Below, in pieces: positions 42,835 to 54,226 of a stretch of DNA of 64,000 bases. The stretch comes from Pseudopyrenochaeta lycopersici (Eukaryota > Ascomycota > Dothideomycetes > Pleosporales > Pseudopyrenochaetaceae). The DNA lies in assembly GCA_003313425.1 (NCBI GenBank), contig NHZP01000030.1, forward strand, positions 310,001 through 374,000, written 5' to 3'. Positions within the stretch are counted from its first letter, which is position 1. Each line of letters opens with the position of its first letter. A program made the translations under genes and the position numbers. Below the pieces are notes generated by a model, which was given only the letters and a program-made list of their open reading frames with translations, did no database searches and was not told where the DNA came from.

Positions 42835-44583
42835 ATGGAGAGAATGTTGCAAGCAGTACAAGAACTTGGAACGAGGGAAGTCGTTTCAGTCGCGATAACG
42901 GCATGGCTGGCGTACTGGGGTGCTGTGGGAATCTACCGCGTGTTCTTTCATCCTTTGGCGAAATTCCCCGGTCCGAAGGTATTTCCCTTTATCCAAAATT
43001 ACTTAGATAGCGGGTGGCCAATGAATTAGCTGACTCAAAGTAGTTTGCTGCGCTCACATTTTGGTATGAGTTTTACTACGAGATTTATCCGAATAAGTTT
43101 CAGTATGTTTGGAAGATCAAAGAGCTTCATGAACAATATGGTATTGTAGCATCTGTATTACCTTGAAGCTATATCTGACAGCTTTCATAGGCCCAATTGT
43201 TCGCATTAACCCCATACACATCCATATTCATGACCCAGATTACTTCGACAAGATTTATGCGTCTGGCGTATTCCACAAGCGCGACCGCTGCAGTTGGACG
43301 CACCACATGGGTGCAAAATCCTGGTCTGGTGCCATGCTTGAATCCATGGACCATGATTTGCATAAAATGCGTCGAGGTGCTGTAGCAAGCTTCTTCAGTA
43401 AGCGTTCAGTACAAGAGCTCGAGCCGGTTGTGGTGCAAACAATTGAGAAATTACTTGCTCGATTCCAAGACGAGACGAAGACGAAAGAACCAGAAGAGGG
43501 AATTGTTAACCTAAACAACGCATTTGCTGCCATGACCATGGATATCATTTCAGAGTACTGCTTCGGAGAGTCAATGAAGGGTTTGGATCAGGTTGAATAC
43601 GGCAAGGAGTGGCTCGATATCCTGCACCAAGGTATCCAGATGCGACCACTGGGCCGGCAGTTTCCAACATTGGTCAATTGCATGATCGATCTCCCACCTT
43701 GGATTGTGTCAAAACTGAGTCCAGCCATGGAAAGAATGAATTCATACAACATGAAGCTGCTACATAAGATTGAACGTATCATGCAGCATGAAGACCACGA
43801 CAATGATGGGAAGAGATTGAGAAAGACAGTATTTCATGAGGTTAGAGATGACGTGGGCGCCAAATTGCCTGAAAAAGAAAAATCACCCAAAAGGTTGGTT
43901 GCGGACGCGAGTGTATTCATGGGAGCAGGCACAGAAACTACTGCAAGGACACTGGCAGTTACTATATTTTATTTACTGAAGCACCCGGAGATTGGAGACA
44001 GACTGAGGGCGGAGTTGGAATTTGTCCTACCAACGAACAACGCAAAAACCTCGCTACCCCAGCTGGAGGCGCTGCCATATCTTGTAAGCTATGCACCTAT
44101 AGCCCTCTAAGCCTAGAGCTAACCTCAAATAAGTCTGCCGTAATAAACGAAGGCCTACGCGTGGCCCACGGGGTCTCCTCTCGCCAGCCCCGCATCGCTA
44201 CTCAGGAAGACCTACAGTATAAACAGTACACGATCCCGCGTGGGACTCCCCTCATGGAATCAGCATACCTCCTTCATACAGACCCCTCCATTTACCCTGA
44301 TCCTTTCGAGTTCCGCCCAGAACGCTGGATCGAGAATCCTGATCTGAAACGGCATTGGTTCGCTTTCGGGCGCGGAAGTCGCAATTGTTTGGGCATGAAC
44401 CTTGCAATTTCAGAGCTGTACTACGGACTCGCGCTATTGTGGCGAAGGTTTCGGATGGAGTTATACGATACATTGGAGGAAAGAGATGTGCTTACAAGCC
44501 ATGATTGCTTTATAGGCATGCCAGATTTGAAGAGCGAAGGAATTAAAGTTAGGGTCGTTGGCGAGGTTGGTATGAGTTCGTAG
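42835..44583 (+). CDS. cytochrome P450 monooxygenase
   Basis: ER-anchored heme-thiolate monooxygenase. Exons 42835-42978, 43044-43140, 43191-44083, 44134-44583; 527 residues, usual length for a fungal P450. N-terminal anchor: VVSVAITAWLAYWGAVGIYR, then the Pro-rich hinge FFHPLAKFPGPK. First splice gives FAALTFWYEFYYEIYP; the second gives HEQYGPIVRINPIHIHI. Helix I oxygen-binding groove: VFMGAGTETTARTL. Helix K ExxR: INEGLRVAHG after the last splice. PERF motif: FEFRPERWI. Heme loop: FAFGRGSRNCLGMNLA with the axial Cys. All essential motifs are intact. The RINP-IHI-DPDYFDKIY and GVSSRQPR patterns recall fungal P450s acting on terpenoid or benzenoid secondary metabolites (trichodiene-oxygenase-like), but the substrate is unknown. 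Confidence 0.92.
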
Positions 44584-45386
44584 GAGAGAGGAAAACAAAC
44601 ATTATTGCATTTTCTTGAGCTACTCACGTTCTGTTTAGAGAATGTCTTTTGTTGCTCGCTTTATCGACAACATGGTCCTCGAAACACTCTTTGTTAGCAG
44701 CTCTTTCTAGAAGAACTCCTAACCAACACAATAGTTTTGGGTAGGAATTGAAGAACATCTCCTATACATGCGGGCGTAAAATTGGAAACGATATTTGAAT
44801 GAGATTTCGCGTGGAAGAGGAACGTAGTTGCAGATGAATTGGAGATAAGAGCGTAAAACCTGAGCAGAGAGAAGAGAAGAAAGCTAAAGTGTTGGTATGA
44901 ATCTATGGCTACGAGTACAACAAACTGGAGAAACCCGAGTTGCTCTTCTGAAATTATCCATAATTAAGTTTCGCGGCAAATGGAAGCAAAGACACTTCAA
45001 GCGCATATCTTTGAATGCATTCCAAACATGTAGCTATGAAAGGTAGTCCGCACGATCCTTGAAGCCAACAGGCTACTCTGAATATCCCTTGATGATTTAC
45101 TTCATCAAGGAATTGGAGTATTTGTTGACTACGCGTTGCTCCTGTAAGTAGGCATTATGAGTCTCCAAAGGAGTATCGACAATATTTAGGTCGTGCATGG
45201 TGCTGTATCAACATCAATACTCACGCCAAATGATTTTCTGCTATTATTCCAAAGAAATTTGACAATTTGAGATATAGCTCCGCCACCCTTTTCAAGAAGT
45301 GTAACCATTCTTAGCCGCTATGGTTCCCGGAAACTCATCTTAAAGCTTTATGCCAACTGTCATATCCCTTCTACATGCTTTTGAGC
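44584..45386. other. AT-rich intergenic, convergent 3' flanks
   Basis: About 800 bases between the convergent P450 and STAND genes. No coding or RNA signal is seen. Confidence 0.35.
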
Positions 45387-48098
45387 TCAGTCGTTGTGCA
45401 TAAGCCATGGAGGATCATTGCGGCGTCGTAGCCGGCTGAGGATGCCCCTGTCGCGAGGGAATTCTAATCCCACGGGAGGATGTCGTTCCAATGGTGGTAA
45501 GCGATCCAGATCCAGACTTGGCTTTTTCTCGCGTTTTGGATACTTTTCAGCATTAATCTCATCATATTTGACCAAGATCAGCACCATGTCATTATTGACG
45601 AGCTTCCTCGCTAGATCGGCTGGTCGCTGATTATCAATTCTTTCAGATGAGCTGACTGTGCCTTGCTCTAGCAACAGGGGGAGCTTATTTCGTACGATGT
45701 CGCTAATGGGTAAGAGGTGAATAGCGTGGTCAACGCAGAACTTTTGCGCGTACTCATGGAAGTAGAATTTCCGGGTCTGTGGACATCCAGTATTCAAAAG
45801 GCCTGATAGAGTTTTACCAACATCGAAATTAGCCTGTTTCCTCGCTTTTAGAATTTTAATTGCTAGACTCTGTCCACTTATTCCAGAGGTCGTGATTGAG
45901 TCGATTATCCTGATTGGTGCCTCCCCAACGGCAACCTGGGGGACCTTGAACGTCGAGAGTTGCGTTCCAAATACACCGTAGCTGAGATAAGTGACCACAA
46001 CGTGTGTCAAAACCTCCTGGGATCCGATTTGAGTTAAACAATCGCCACCTTGAGCTCGGTAACCTGTTGTAAGATATTGTTTGACGCTCGGATGGACTAG
46101 GCGCACTGTGGATTCTTCTTCGTCGATAGTGATGAGGCATCCGCAGCTACTTAAAGCGCCAAATACATTGTTAAGCAGTTTGTCCGGTGTCCAATCAAAA
46201 TCTCCAATTGTGACACTAAGCGCCTCCCGCATTTCATCGACTGTGAGAGGGCGCCTCGCTGCAATAATGATTTCGAATATTCTCTGTTGGTATGGCGTTC
46301 GTGACCTCTGGGTGTTCCCGACAATCCTCGAATAAACTTCTGGGAGATCCTTTGGAAGATTCGACAGAGCATCACGTATCTCATGATCGGTTTGCATGAG
46401 ACACAAGGACTGTATTTGGAGGACTACCCAGAGAAACATGCCCCGGGAACCATTCAAGAGTGCGCTTTCAATGTCTAGAATCAGTCCAGGGTTTCCTAAT
46501 TCGAGTTTGCCCTCCATGATACAACGCTCTAGTTCCAGTTCGATGTACTGCTCAATGTCTGGGGTATTGTTGGGTAATGAAACGACATGCATGGACATTA
46601 GATTGTCAAATAAACGATCTATCGCATCGTCTGCTTCGAGGCGGAATGAGGCGCAGAGTGACACCAAGTGGTGATTTTGGAGTAAACGAAGCTGCACAAT
46701 CACTTCTACCCTCTCCGAATGGTCACAAAGATCCAGACCGTCCAAAACGAGGTAGGCTCTGTGCTCAGGTGGAAGCACACGCTGTATAAGAAGAATCATC
46801 TCATCGATATCGAGACGTGCTTTGCCGGCGAGTAAATCTTCTGGAAGATTAGGGATACTTTGAAGTGTTTGTCGTATAAGTGCACCAATTATTGTCCTTG
46901 CTCTAAGACTTTCCACCGAGTCATGCCGACAAAAGAAGTACGCTAAGCTAACGTTCTTTTTCTCGCGTTGCTTGTAATCTTTTGTGTCTTCATACCTCGA
47001 GAGGTTGAGATCGTCAACGATGTTTGCCAAAGTAACAGATTTTCCAGAACCTAATTTATCGGCGTAGATGAGCGTGCATGAGCTGCTGTCGTTTGCCTTC
47101 CAGCTCTGGTACTCAGTGGAAGTCTGAAAAAGTGAGGTTTTGCCAGCTTTTCGAGTTTGCCTCCACGCAGTTTCGTAATCATACTCTGTGCAGAGATCTA
47201 AGATCTGATGTCTTTGCGCAAACTTTTCCTTCTGAATGACAGATTTTGAAAATTTCTCGGAAAAGGACCGAAAACGTGAATTGCTGCTGGCCTCCTCTTC
47301 AACTCGTTTAGCAATGAGAAGATCAATTTCATCTTTGATCACAATGCTCCAGGAAGTTAATTCGGCCTGAGTTGCCTTCAAGTGAGAATCACTTAGAGTG
47401 GTAGTGAATTTGTGTATGACCGATTTCTGAGCGAACTTCATAACCCGGTGACAAAGCTGAACAACGGCAATGAAATATTCGTTGATATGTGATTGTAAAT
47501 CTTTGGAGCGTGAGTACAAGGTAGCTAACGTTTGGTAGCGTGGGGTAGAGCGGCCAATTTCCATAAAGACCTGTGATATGCTTTCAAGGTATGAAGAGCT
47601 ATTTACGACGGCCTGAAGATGTTCGATTAGTCTTTGACTTATTCATCAACTTGTAAACATTAGACTCATGGTCTTGAAGATTGCTGAAATTTCAAGCGGG
47701 AAATTGATGAGGATTCAAAGGTTCTACTTTAGATTAAAAAATAAATTGTAGGTACCTACAAGCAATGATACCCGTACAAGAGCCCAAACCCCGCATACAA
47801 CAATGTTCTGGGAGCTTCCGACTACGACATCGCCGAGAGCTGCAAACTGCTGTACCGCATGTAAAAAGTTCGTAAACCGTGGTCCAAAACAGCGCACACC
47901 TATATTCTGGGATCTATCTATTTCTGCAGTGAAGTGCATGATGTCTTGAGGATTTGGAGGCGTCGTGAGTGCTTGAGCTCTTTGGGCACGAAACCGAGCC
48001 TTCTGTTCCGTCGTGAGACTGTTTTCAAAATGCGAGACAACTTGAGCCAGACGGATCTCAGGCTTCAGCCTTGCGGCCTTTTCGATTGCATTCGACAT
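45387..48098 (-). CDS. STAND/NLR-like NACHT-type NTPase
   Basis: Fungal NOD-like protein; relatives act in non-self recognition or programmed cell death. Exon 1 48098-47760, intron 47759-47613 (147 bases, GTAGGT...CTTCAG), exon 2 47612-45387; 854 residues. Residues 1-290 form an all-helical N-terminal domain (SQNIVVCGVWALVRVSLL-AVVNSSSYLESIS) of the type found before NACHT in many ascomycete STAND proteins. P-loop: LIYADKLGSGKSVTLANIV (about 295-313); the usual first Gly of G-x-x-GSGKS is Asp here. Walker B: RAYLVLDGLDLC. A degenerate sensor follows (LVSLCASFRLE). The winged-helix part has MFLWVVLQIQ and ARRPLTVDEMREALSV, then VRLVHPSVKQYLTTG. No ankyrin, WD40 or TPR repeats follow; the tail is basic. 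It may be a repeat-less or truncated member. Confidence 0.8.
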
Positions 48099-48837
48099 GC
48101 TAAGGGATAAAGAATAAGCTCAAATATCAGACTGGTGTAATGTCGGAAGTGGCCTTAACATCTGAAAAGTGGAAGGAGGTCTCCGAAGCTGGTGAAATGT
48201 CAATCAAAATGCCCAAAAGACCGCATAATCATGAGGCTGTAAGCACTGAAGTCAGGTGACCGATCAATGCTGCGATTCGTATGGCCTTGTACGGCTCGCT
48301 CAAGTATTGACACAATGGGAGGAATTTACGTGTGAACGGGAATGCAAAAGACAGAACGCAATCGCATGGCGCAAAGGATAGTCTCTGTAAAATAGAGGGG
48401 GCTCGTAGCTTAGGCACAATATCAGGCAGATAAGCTCATTCGTGGTGGCTGATGCATGCGGGGAGCAAGGCTGAGTTTCTGGACGAATTCTGCACCACTC
48501 AGCGTTCTAGACTACTAGACTCTTGTCGAATCGACGTTCTGAGAGACAGCACATTCAAACCATGCCTTCTCCGCCACATTATATAAGATTGCCACATCAG
48601 CATCGTTGATCACAATACGCGCCTATGTCGTTGCGCACGCAAAGCCTGGAGTCGCTTGAGCAAGTGGACGATAGGAGTGTATGTTGACCAAAAATACCAA
48701 ACCCAGTGCTTGAAAGATAATTAGTTTAGATGAGCAACCATATTTCTAACAATAAGCACCCATGAAATTGTGGGAAAGAATCAAGCATTGCGATTCTACA
48801 TTTATTGCGTAAATGGAAACAGAATATCTTTAGCGAG
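48099..48837. other. AT-rich intergenic
   Basis: About 740 bases between two minus-strand genes; must contain the STAND gene promoter. No gene is seen. Confidence 0.35.
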
Positions 48838-49884
48838 TCAAGTCCAGTCATCATTATCTTCATACTCATCCAATCCATTCTCTTCGAGCACATCGTTTAA
48901 CAAGTCTAGAACCTCTGCATTGTTCATATCCGCGAACGGAATATGCGTACTCCCCTCCAACCCCGCGTCTTCGCGTAACTTTAACACCTGGGCATTCCCA
49001 CCGTACTGATTGATCAGCCTCGCCGCCAGCCTTGATTCCATGACTGACGTGGAATTGTCTGGACGATGATCGCCCCATATGAATTGTATAGCAGTAAGTC
49101 TCGCTAGCTTTTTGAACCGCTCTAATGGCACGATGAAAGGTCCAAAGCCACCTATGCCGGCTGTGATGTTGACATTGTCAGGAAATACGTAGCCAATGCT
49201 CTCGTATGCCACGATGCCTTTAATGTTTGTTCTGTTCGCTTTCGTAGCTGTTACCATGGCGCGCAATCCACCAGCGGAATTGGTTAGATATACAATGTCG
49301 TTCCCTATCCTCCCGGAATCCGCTGCAATAGCGGCAGCATTCGACTGCAAATCTATGTTTGCTTTAGTATCATACTCGACATATCTTGCACTAGTCGCTT
49401 GTTTCCACGCCGCCTCACTCCTTGTTGGAAACTGCACGCCGTCCCACCAGGATGGGTATGCTGGTCCAAAATTCCATGCCAAAAAGTTTCCTTGATCTTG
49501 ATATAGTGGTACATAACTTGTTGGTTCGCACGCCCAGTTTGCTCTCCCTACTCTTGGCCCATCCCAAAGATATACGGGATAATTGCGTCGCAAAACCATG
49601 TCCTTATAGCCTTCGCCACCATCCCACCGGTTTTGCCAAACTTGTGTCGAGGAAGAGTGCCACATTACGATGCTGGTCTTGCGTGGTCGCCAGGGGAGGA
49701 AGTATTCCATGTAGCCATGGTCGCAGGAAAGCGTTTGATTAGGGTTAAAGGGCGATGAGATTGTCTTGCCGCCGATTTGGAAACCACCGGTCTTTGAAAG
49801 AGTTATGGGTCTTTGCGTAAAAGGACCTTTGGTAAGCGCTATGGGTGCTAGTATGAAGAGCATCGTGAGAGTCGTGAATCTCAT
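48838..49884 (-). CDS. secreted alpha/beta-hydrolase (esterase-like)
   Basis: 348 residues, single exon. ATG 49884 gives a signal peptide MRFTTLTMLFILAPIALTKG; the longer frame to 50043 also reads but hides the signal sequence. The domain shows an oxyanion/entry strand SIVMWHSSSTQVWQNRWDGG, a nucleophile elbow VYLTNSAGGLRAMV (Ser within N-S-A-G, with Thr where Gly is usual in GxSxG), a strand GIVAYESIG with Glu as possible acid, IQFIWGDHRPDNST and the likely catalytic His in EGSTHIPF. This resembles the secreted bacterial and fungal esterase 713-type hydrolases. The last residues are acidic (LDEYEDNDDWT). The substrate is unknown; extracellular ester or lactone hydrolysis is inferred. Confidence 0.78.
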   Translation of the reverse strand: MRFTTLTMLFILAPIALTKGPFTQRPITLSKTGGFQIGGKTISSPFNPNQTLSCDHGYMEYFLPWRPRKTSIVMWHSSSTQVWQNRWDGGEGYKDMVLRRNYPVYLWDGPRVGRANWACEPTSYVPLYQDQGNFLAWNFGPAYPSWWDGVQFPTRSEAAWKQATSARYVEYDTKANIDLQSNAAAIAADSGRIGNDIVYLTNSAGGLRAMVTATKANRTNIKGIVAYESIGYVFPDNVNITAGIGGFGPFIVPLERFKKLARLTAIQFIWGDHRPDNSTSVMESRLAARLINQYGGNAQVLKLREDAGLEGSTHIPFADMNNAEVLDLLNDVLEENGLDEYEDNDDWT

Positions 49885-50390
49885 CGTAGCTTGATCTCGT
49901 CCTAGTTTCGACTTCTTGGATGAGTCGGAACTGCTCCCCAAGAGTCCGAAAGGGGACGGGTCTTGAATCAGCATGGAAAATGCCCCACCAATTCCCATCT
50001 TCACCAAATCCCATCTCAAAGGGAAGACCATAATTACCGACATGCGGCCAAGGTATTATGTGTGGCAAACATGGGTGCATTCAGCCGCAATGCCCTGCTT
50101 TTAGTGATTAGCGTCAGCTTATATCGAGCTTCAAAGCAATGATCAGAATCCATGGCACAAATGCGACCTTTAATTGTGCTTGTAATCATTTGGAGAGAAA
50201 TGAATAAGTTTGTAGATGTTACATTGTTTTTCACCGCGATCGTGAGCGTCTAATTTAGAACCGGCCGGAGGCATGACAATGATAGTTGATCTTTACACAA
50301 TTTAATGGCATACATGTGATATTTTGATGATGGCATAGCTGTAAATATATTGATGCCGATCAATATGTAAGTGTCCGTGGGTACTATGGT
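49885..50390. other. intergenic
   Basis: About 500 bases between two minus-strand genes, AT-rich, presumably the promoter of the hydrolase gene. No feature is recognised. Confidence 0.35.
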
Positions 50391-51746
50391 TTAGAAGATA
50401 GCCGTTCCATTCACGTGGGAGCTGACGCCGCCTAAGAAGATATTGGTTAGTATAACCCAATCAAGTTCTACGGGTGAACCTACCTGGGCAATTCGCAGGC
50501 GCTGAAGAGAAGAAAAAGAACCACCTGTTCTTCTCTCGGCAAGTCTGTGCAAGCTTTTCGAGGTCAAGCATCTCGCCCAACGGCATGCCCCACAGAGCGA
50601 GAATATACTCGTGCAGGTAGTAATCTGCACAGTCAGCGGAAGCTCAATCTTCGCTATTAAAGAATTAAAAGCATACCCTCATGCGTGGGCCATGCCTCGA
50701 AGGCAGGCGCGTCGCCTGCCACCAAAGCAAAGTACGAGTCATGTAACCAGTCGAGGATCTTCTCCTCTTGGCTCACACCCGCATAACGCAGCCCGTCCTC
50801 AACGTCCTTGCCGGGAGCATGATTTCTAAGCGCAGCTTTCGATCTATCTGCGTCACTCTTGCTATCATATGTCTCCTTCCAGCCACTCCTGATAAATAAC
50901 ATGTCACCAATCTTAATGTCGCCACCTTGAGCTGCGGGGCGAATATCGATTCCTTGATCTTTGCCACATTGGTAGAGCTCTTCCCAAGAGATGGGATAGT
51001 AATCAAATGGATCGTAATTGATGCCCTTCTTGTGGGCATAACCTCTGTAGTCAAGCAAAATGCCTCGCCCGGCAATTCCATGCTCTGCCCAGTGGTGGAT
51101 TGAACATTTGTGATTGTTTGCCGTAGGGCCGCTGATATCACTTCCCTTGGTCTAAACTAATTGTCAGAGTGTCACATTACAATGTTGGGACATTCTTACG
51201 CCATTGTAGAAGGATCCGCTTGCCATGTGGGCAAAGTGCCGGAAGCCATCCCACTGTGTACCACTTTGTGTGTTCATGGTGTAAAGATCGTCGTATACGA
51301 GTCCATCAACTAAGGTTTTGATCTCATGTTTGAAGGGCTCGCGACCAAACGCAGGCTGATTCGGGACATTGAGTGGAAGGCTATACAAGGCTTAACAAGT
51401 ACTATAAGTGTGATTAGACAGTACGCACTTCACAGGTACAATTTCGCCTGTCCTAATTTCCTTCGATGCAGCTGCCACACGCGTGGGTGTCAGGAGATTG
51501 AGTCGGCCAATCTATTCGCCATCAACAAAAAAGCCATGAGGATGCTTCCTCTCAGCATACATTGTCATTATCGCCCCAAACCCAGGCGGCCTCAGCGGGC
51601 GCACCTGGAATGACAGGAAGCTCTTTCCTGGTGGGAAACTTCGTGCTATCTGGATCGAACGGAATCGTTGTAGCAGTCTTGTTCATTGTCAGGAAGTCTT
51701 TGATTTGCGTCAAACGCTGATTTGCGGTGCTCTTAGGCTCGGCCAT
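50391..51746 (-). CDS. cyclase-family metal-dependent hydrolase (kynurenine formamidase-like fold)
   Basis: Six exons: 51746-51561, 51511-51429, 51380-51200, 51151-50677, 50624-50484, 50431-50391; 368 residues; introns 48-52 bases. Joined sequence: ELPVIPGAPAEAAWVWGDND-IGRLNLLTPTRVAAASKEI, EIVPVNLPLNVPNQPAFGR, TMNTQSGTQWDGFRHFAHM, FYNGTKGSDISGPTANNHKC, IHHWAEHGIAGRGILLDYRG, IKIGDMLFIRSGW, LVAGDAPAFEAWPTHEDYYL, LHEYILALWGMPLGEMLDLE, SAPANCPGGVSSHVNG. This fits the PF04199-type cyclase/arylformamidase family. The metal motif HxGTHxDxxxH appears as QSGTQWDGFRH: Asp and the last His are kept while both leading His are Gln, as I recall for fungal relatives. The substrate is unknown; amide or lactone hydrolysis is plausible. 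Perfect phase across five introns supports the model. Confidence 0.83.
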
Positions 51747-52283
51747 CGTGTCTGCTCCTTCGAAGTAATTATATAGGCGGAGACGGAATGAAACGTCGAC
51801 TAACACACAAGAATACGAAAGAATGAAGCCAGCCTTGGTACCCCGCGAAAAGCATTTCCGCCATGACCAGTCCCGCCCCGCATTTCATCCCCTCTATTGA
51901 AGTGCATCATCGACGTGCCGAGGCATGGTGGGGGAGCTACCCTGTTGCATTAGTCTGACTATCGGGGGATGACTCGTACAGCCAATCATTTGGGTGCAAA
52001 CTCCGCGGGGCTGCTCTAAATCAAGTCTTGCCTAGGTAGGTGGGAGTCGAATTTCCGCAACAGACATCGGCGTTACGGAATTTCGTGAACTTGGAGGTGG
52101 AATAGACGGAATAGAAGCCCCGCCAGGGTGATGACGTAAGTCTGCTCGGTTTGTACGCTAAATTTCTCTTTTTCTCATACTTTGCGGAACACCATCATTA
52201 CCTTCAGCGTTGCACTTATTGTTTGGGCTGCACTCGAAAGAATTTGTTTATAGTATCGATGGATCACTACTCTCATGAGTCGC
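51747..52283. other. intergenic
   Basis: About 540 bases between the cyclase-family start and the 3' end of the membrane-protein gene, both minus. Presumed cyclase-gene promoter. No feature is recognised. Confidence 0.35.
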
Positions 52284-53169
52284 TCAGAGATTGAAACCCG
52301 AAACATCCGGACCTGGTACCCAATTGGGATTATTGCTCTCCTTCCCTTCCTGCATCTTCTGGTAACCCCGAGCACGTCTCGACTTAAGCCACCAGACGAT
52401 AAAGATGATTAAATTGAAAGCCTCTAGTCCTGCAAGGCCGACGCCAGCCCAGAAAGCAAGTCGCTGCGCCCTACGTTAGCAGGCCAGCCTAGCATCATGT
52501 CAACTTGAGACCTGCTTACCATCTTGGTACAAAATACGCTGAAATCAATGTTCTTGTAGTCGTAGGAAGGGTCTTGATGTGTACAAGTCCAGGAACTGAC
52601 GATACACCTTAGTTCTGAGATCATCAAAGGTGCCATTTGAGCATCTCACAGCAAGTCCCAATTTGTCTCGCTCGAGTCCCATGTTCCATAATACGCTGTC
52701 ATAGCGACCCAGATCACCAAACATATTGATGAAATAACAATGGTTGTGATGTTGCCGGTAGTCGTCATTCGTCTTATCTGCCCGCCCAATCAGCAGTCTT
52801 ATCTGGAATTCCTGCAACTTCACCTACACCTTTTAAAAAGCTCGCAATGACAAGCAAAAAGCTAATAATGCCTGCAAAGATTGCTGCGGCAAGCAAGAGA
52901 AACGTGGGATACAGCTTCAGTCCTTCCGGCCAAACGGGAAAACTTCCACTCCCAGCGCGGAAGGGGTTGGTGACATGCTCGGTCTTCTTGTAAGATCTAA
53001 TGGAGTCAATGAGGACGACAATTATAGCGATGCAAGTAGCTAGCGAGAGGATGCGAAGGACGAGGCGTGTTCGATAAACACCGCGGTATTGCCGAATGTC
53101 AAGTGCAGAGTTGCGTTGGTGGGCCTGACGGCGTTCAGCAAGGAGGACTTCTGTGGCGTTATCTTCCAT
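52284..53169 (-). CDS. four-helix membrane protein, uncharacterised fungal family
   Basis: Four exons: 53169-52828, 52777-52650, 52595-52520, 52463-52284; 241 residues; introns 50-56 bases. ATG 53169 is used since the longer frame is unsupported. Membrane helices: VLRILSLATCIAIIVVLIDS, YPTFLLLAAAIFAGIISFLL, TIVISSICLVIWVAMTAYYG and LAFWAGVGLAGLEAFNLIIF. Between helices 1 and 2 is a small loop with SGSFPVWPEGLKLYP. After helix 3 come TWDSSETNWDLLSWTC and KNIDFSVFCTKM, with two Cys that could form a disulphide on the outer side. The C-terminus is basic and cytosolic-looking. The layout resembles MARVEL-like tetraspan proteins. The pattern is recalled from unnamed proteins in Dothideomycetes; function unknown. 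Confidence 0.75.
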
Positions 53170-54226
53170 TTTGGATATTCTCTGAAGAGAAACGTCGAAT
53201 CGAGAAAGAAAGAATGGGTGCAAAAAGAACGAGAGAGCAAACGAGGACAAGCTTTGAAAAGCAAAAAAAGAACAAGCAGTGGAAGATTCAAAAGATGGTT
53301 CAAGAGTAAGCTGATCATCCTTATCTGTGCTTGCCGCGGCATCTCACTCGTCCTAAAATATCACCAACCTTACAAATCTCCCTAGGACGCACTAAGCGAC
53401 GAGCCAGCCCTTCAATGCGGCCCATGCCAATTCATGGAATTTCTTTCAGTGGTCAATGCAGAATATGCTAGCATCATTTTCTCGTACACAGCGCTGCTGG
53501 TCGTTGCTGATGCTGAGGTAGTTTCTTCGTCTGATCAATTTTGTCCTTATTGGGGCAGCCATGAGCCGTAAAACCCCAAGATATTACTAAATACTGTCAT
53601 ATGTGCATATGTAAGAATCGCTTATTGAGTTTTGTATGGAATGGGGCTGGGCTGAGGTAGTGGCCAGTAAAGTGTCGTGACCATAACTGAGGGCTCGAGT
53701 CTTTTGCGACACAGCCGATGATCATAGTGTGCACGAGAAGAAACTTGGGGCAGCATGATTTCAATGCGCTATGATCGAAGCATCACTACGGTTTGATATG
53801 ATCTGTCGGCAATTGTCTACAAATCAGTAAAGCAGAATTGACCACGAAGCTCTGTCCTTACACAATTTTGCTAAAAAAGCTACATTATCTCATTTCCTCT
53901 TCAAACTTCACCCTGAATTATTTTTAATATATGCTGCAGCGCCTTTGTCGAGTGATTTCGTATGTGATTTAACGGCTGTGAAGGACCCACGCAAGAATTG
54001 GTGGTGATTAGCCACATATGGCTAGTGCGGTAGGGCTGGGGAGCAACCACGAAAATATTGACTCGCCAGTCTGCCGTCCTACGCCATCAGCAAGGCGATC
54101 TCTACTCCGTTCAAGCTATATCTCTTTGTATTAGCTTTTGTATCTGAAAACAAAGCCTAGTGGTATTATCCCAGGTTCTATAGAACGGCCCTGATGACCC
54201 CTCCTTCTGTCTAGCTCGCGCTTCGA
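53170..54226. promoter_or_regulatory. divergent AT-rich intergenic
   Basis: About 1.06 kb between divergent start codons (tetraspan gene on minus, kinase-like gene on plus). Short ORFs at 53067-53385 lie opposite the tetraspan leader and have no motifs. Nothing else is recognised. Confidence 0.35.
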
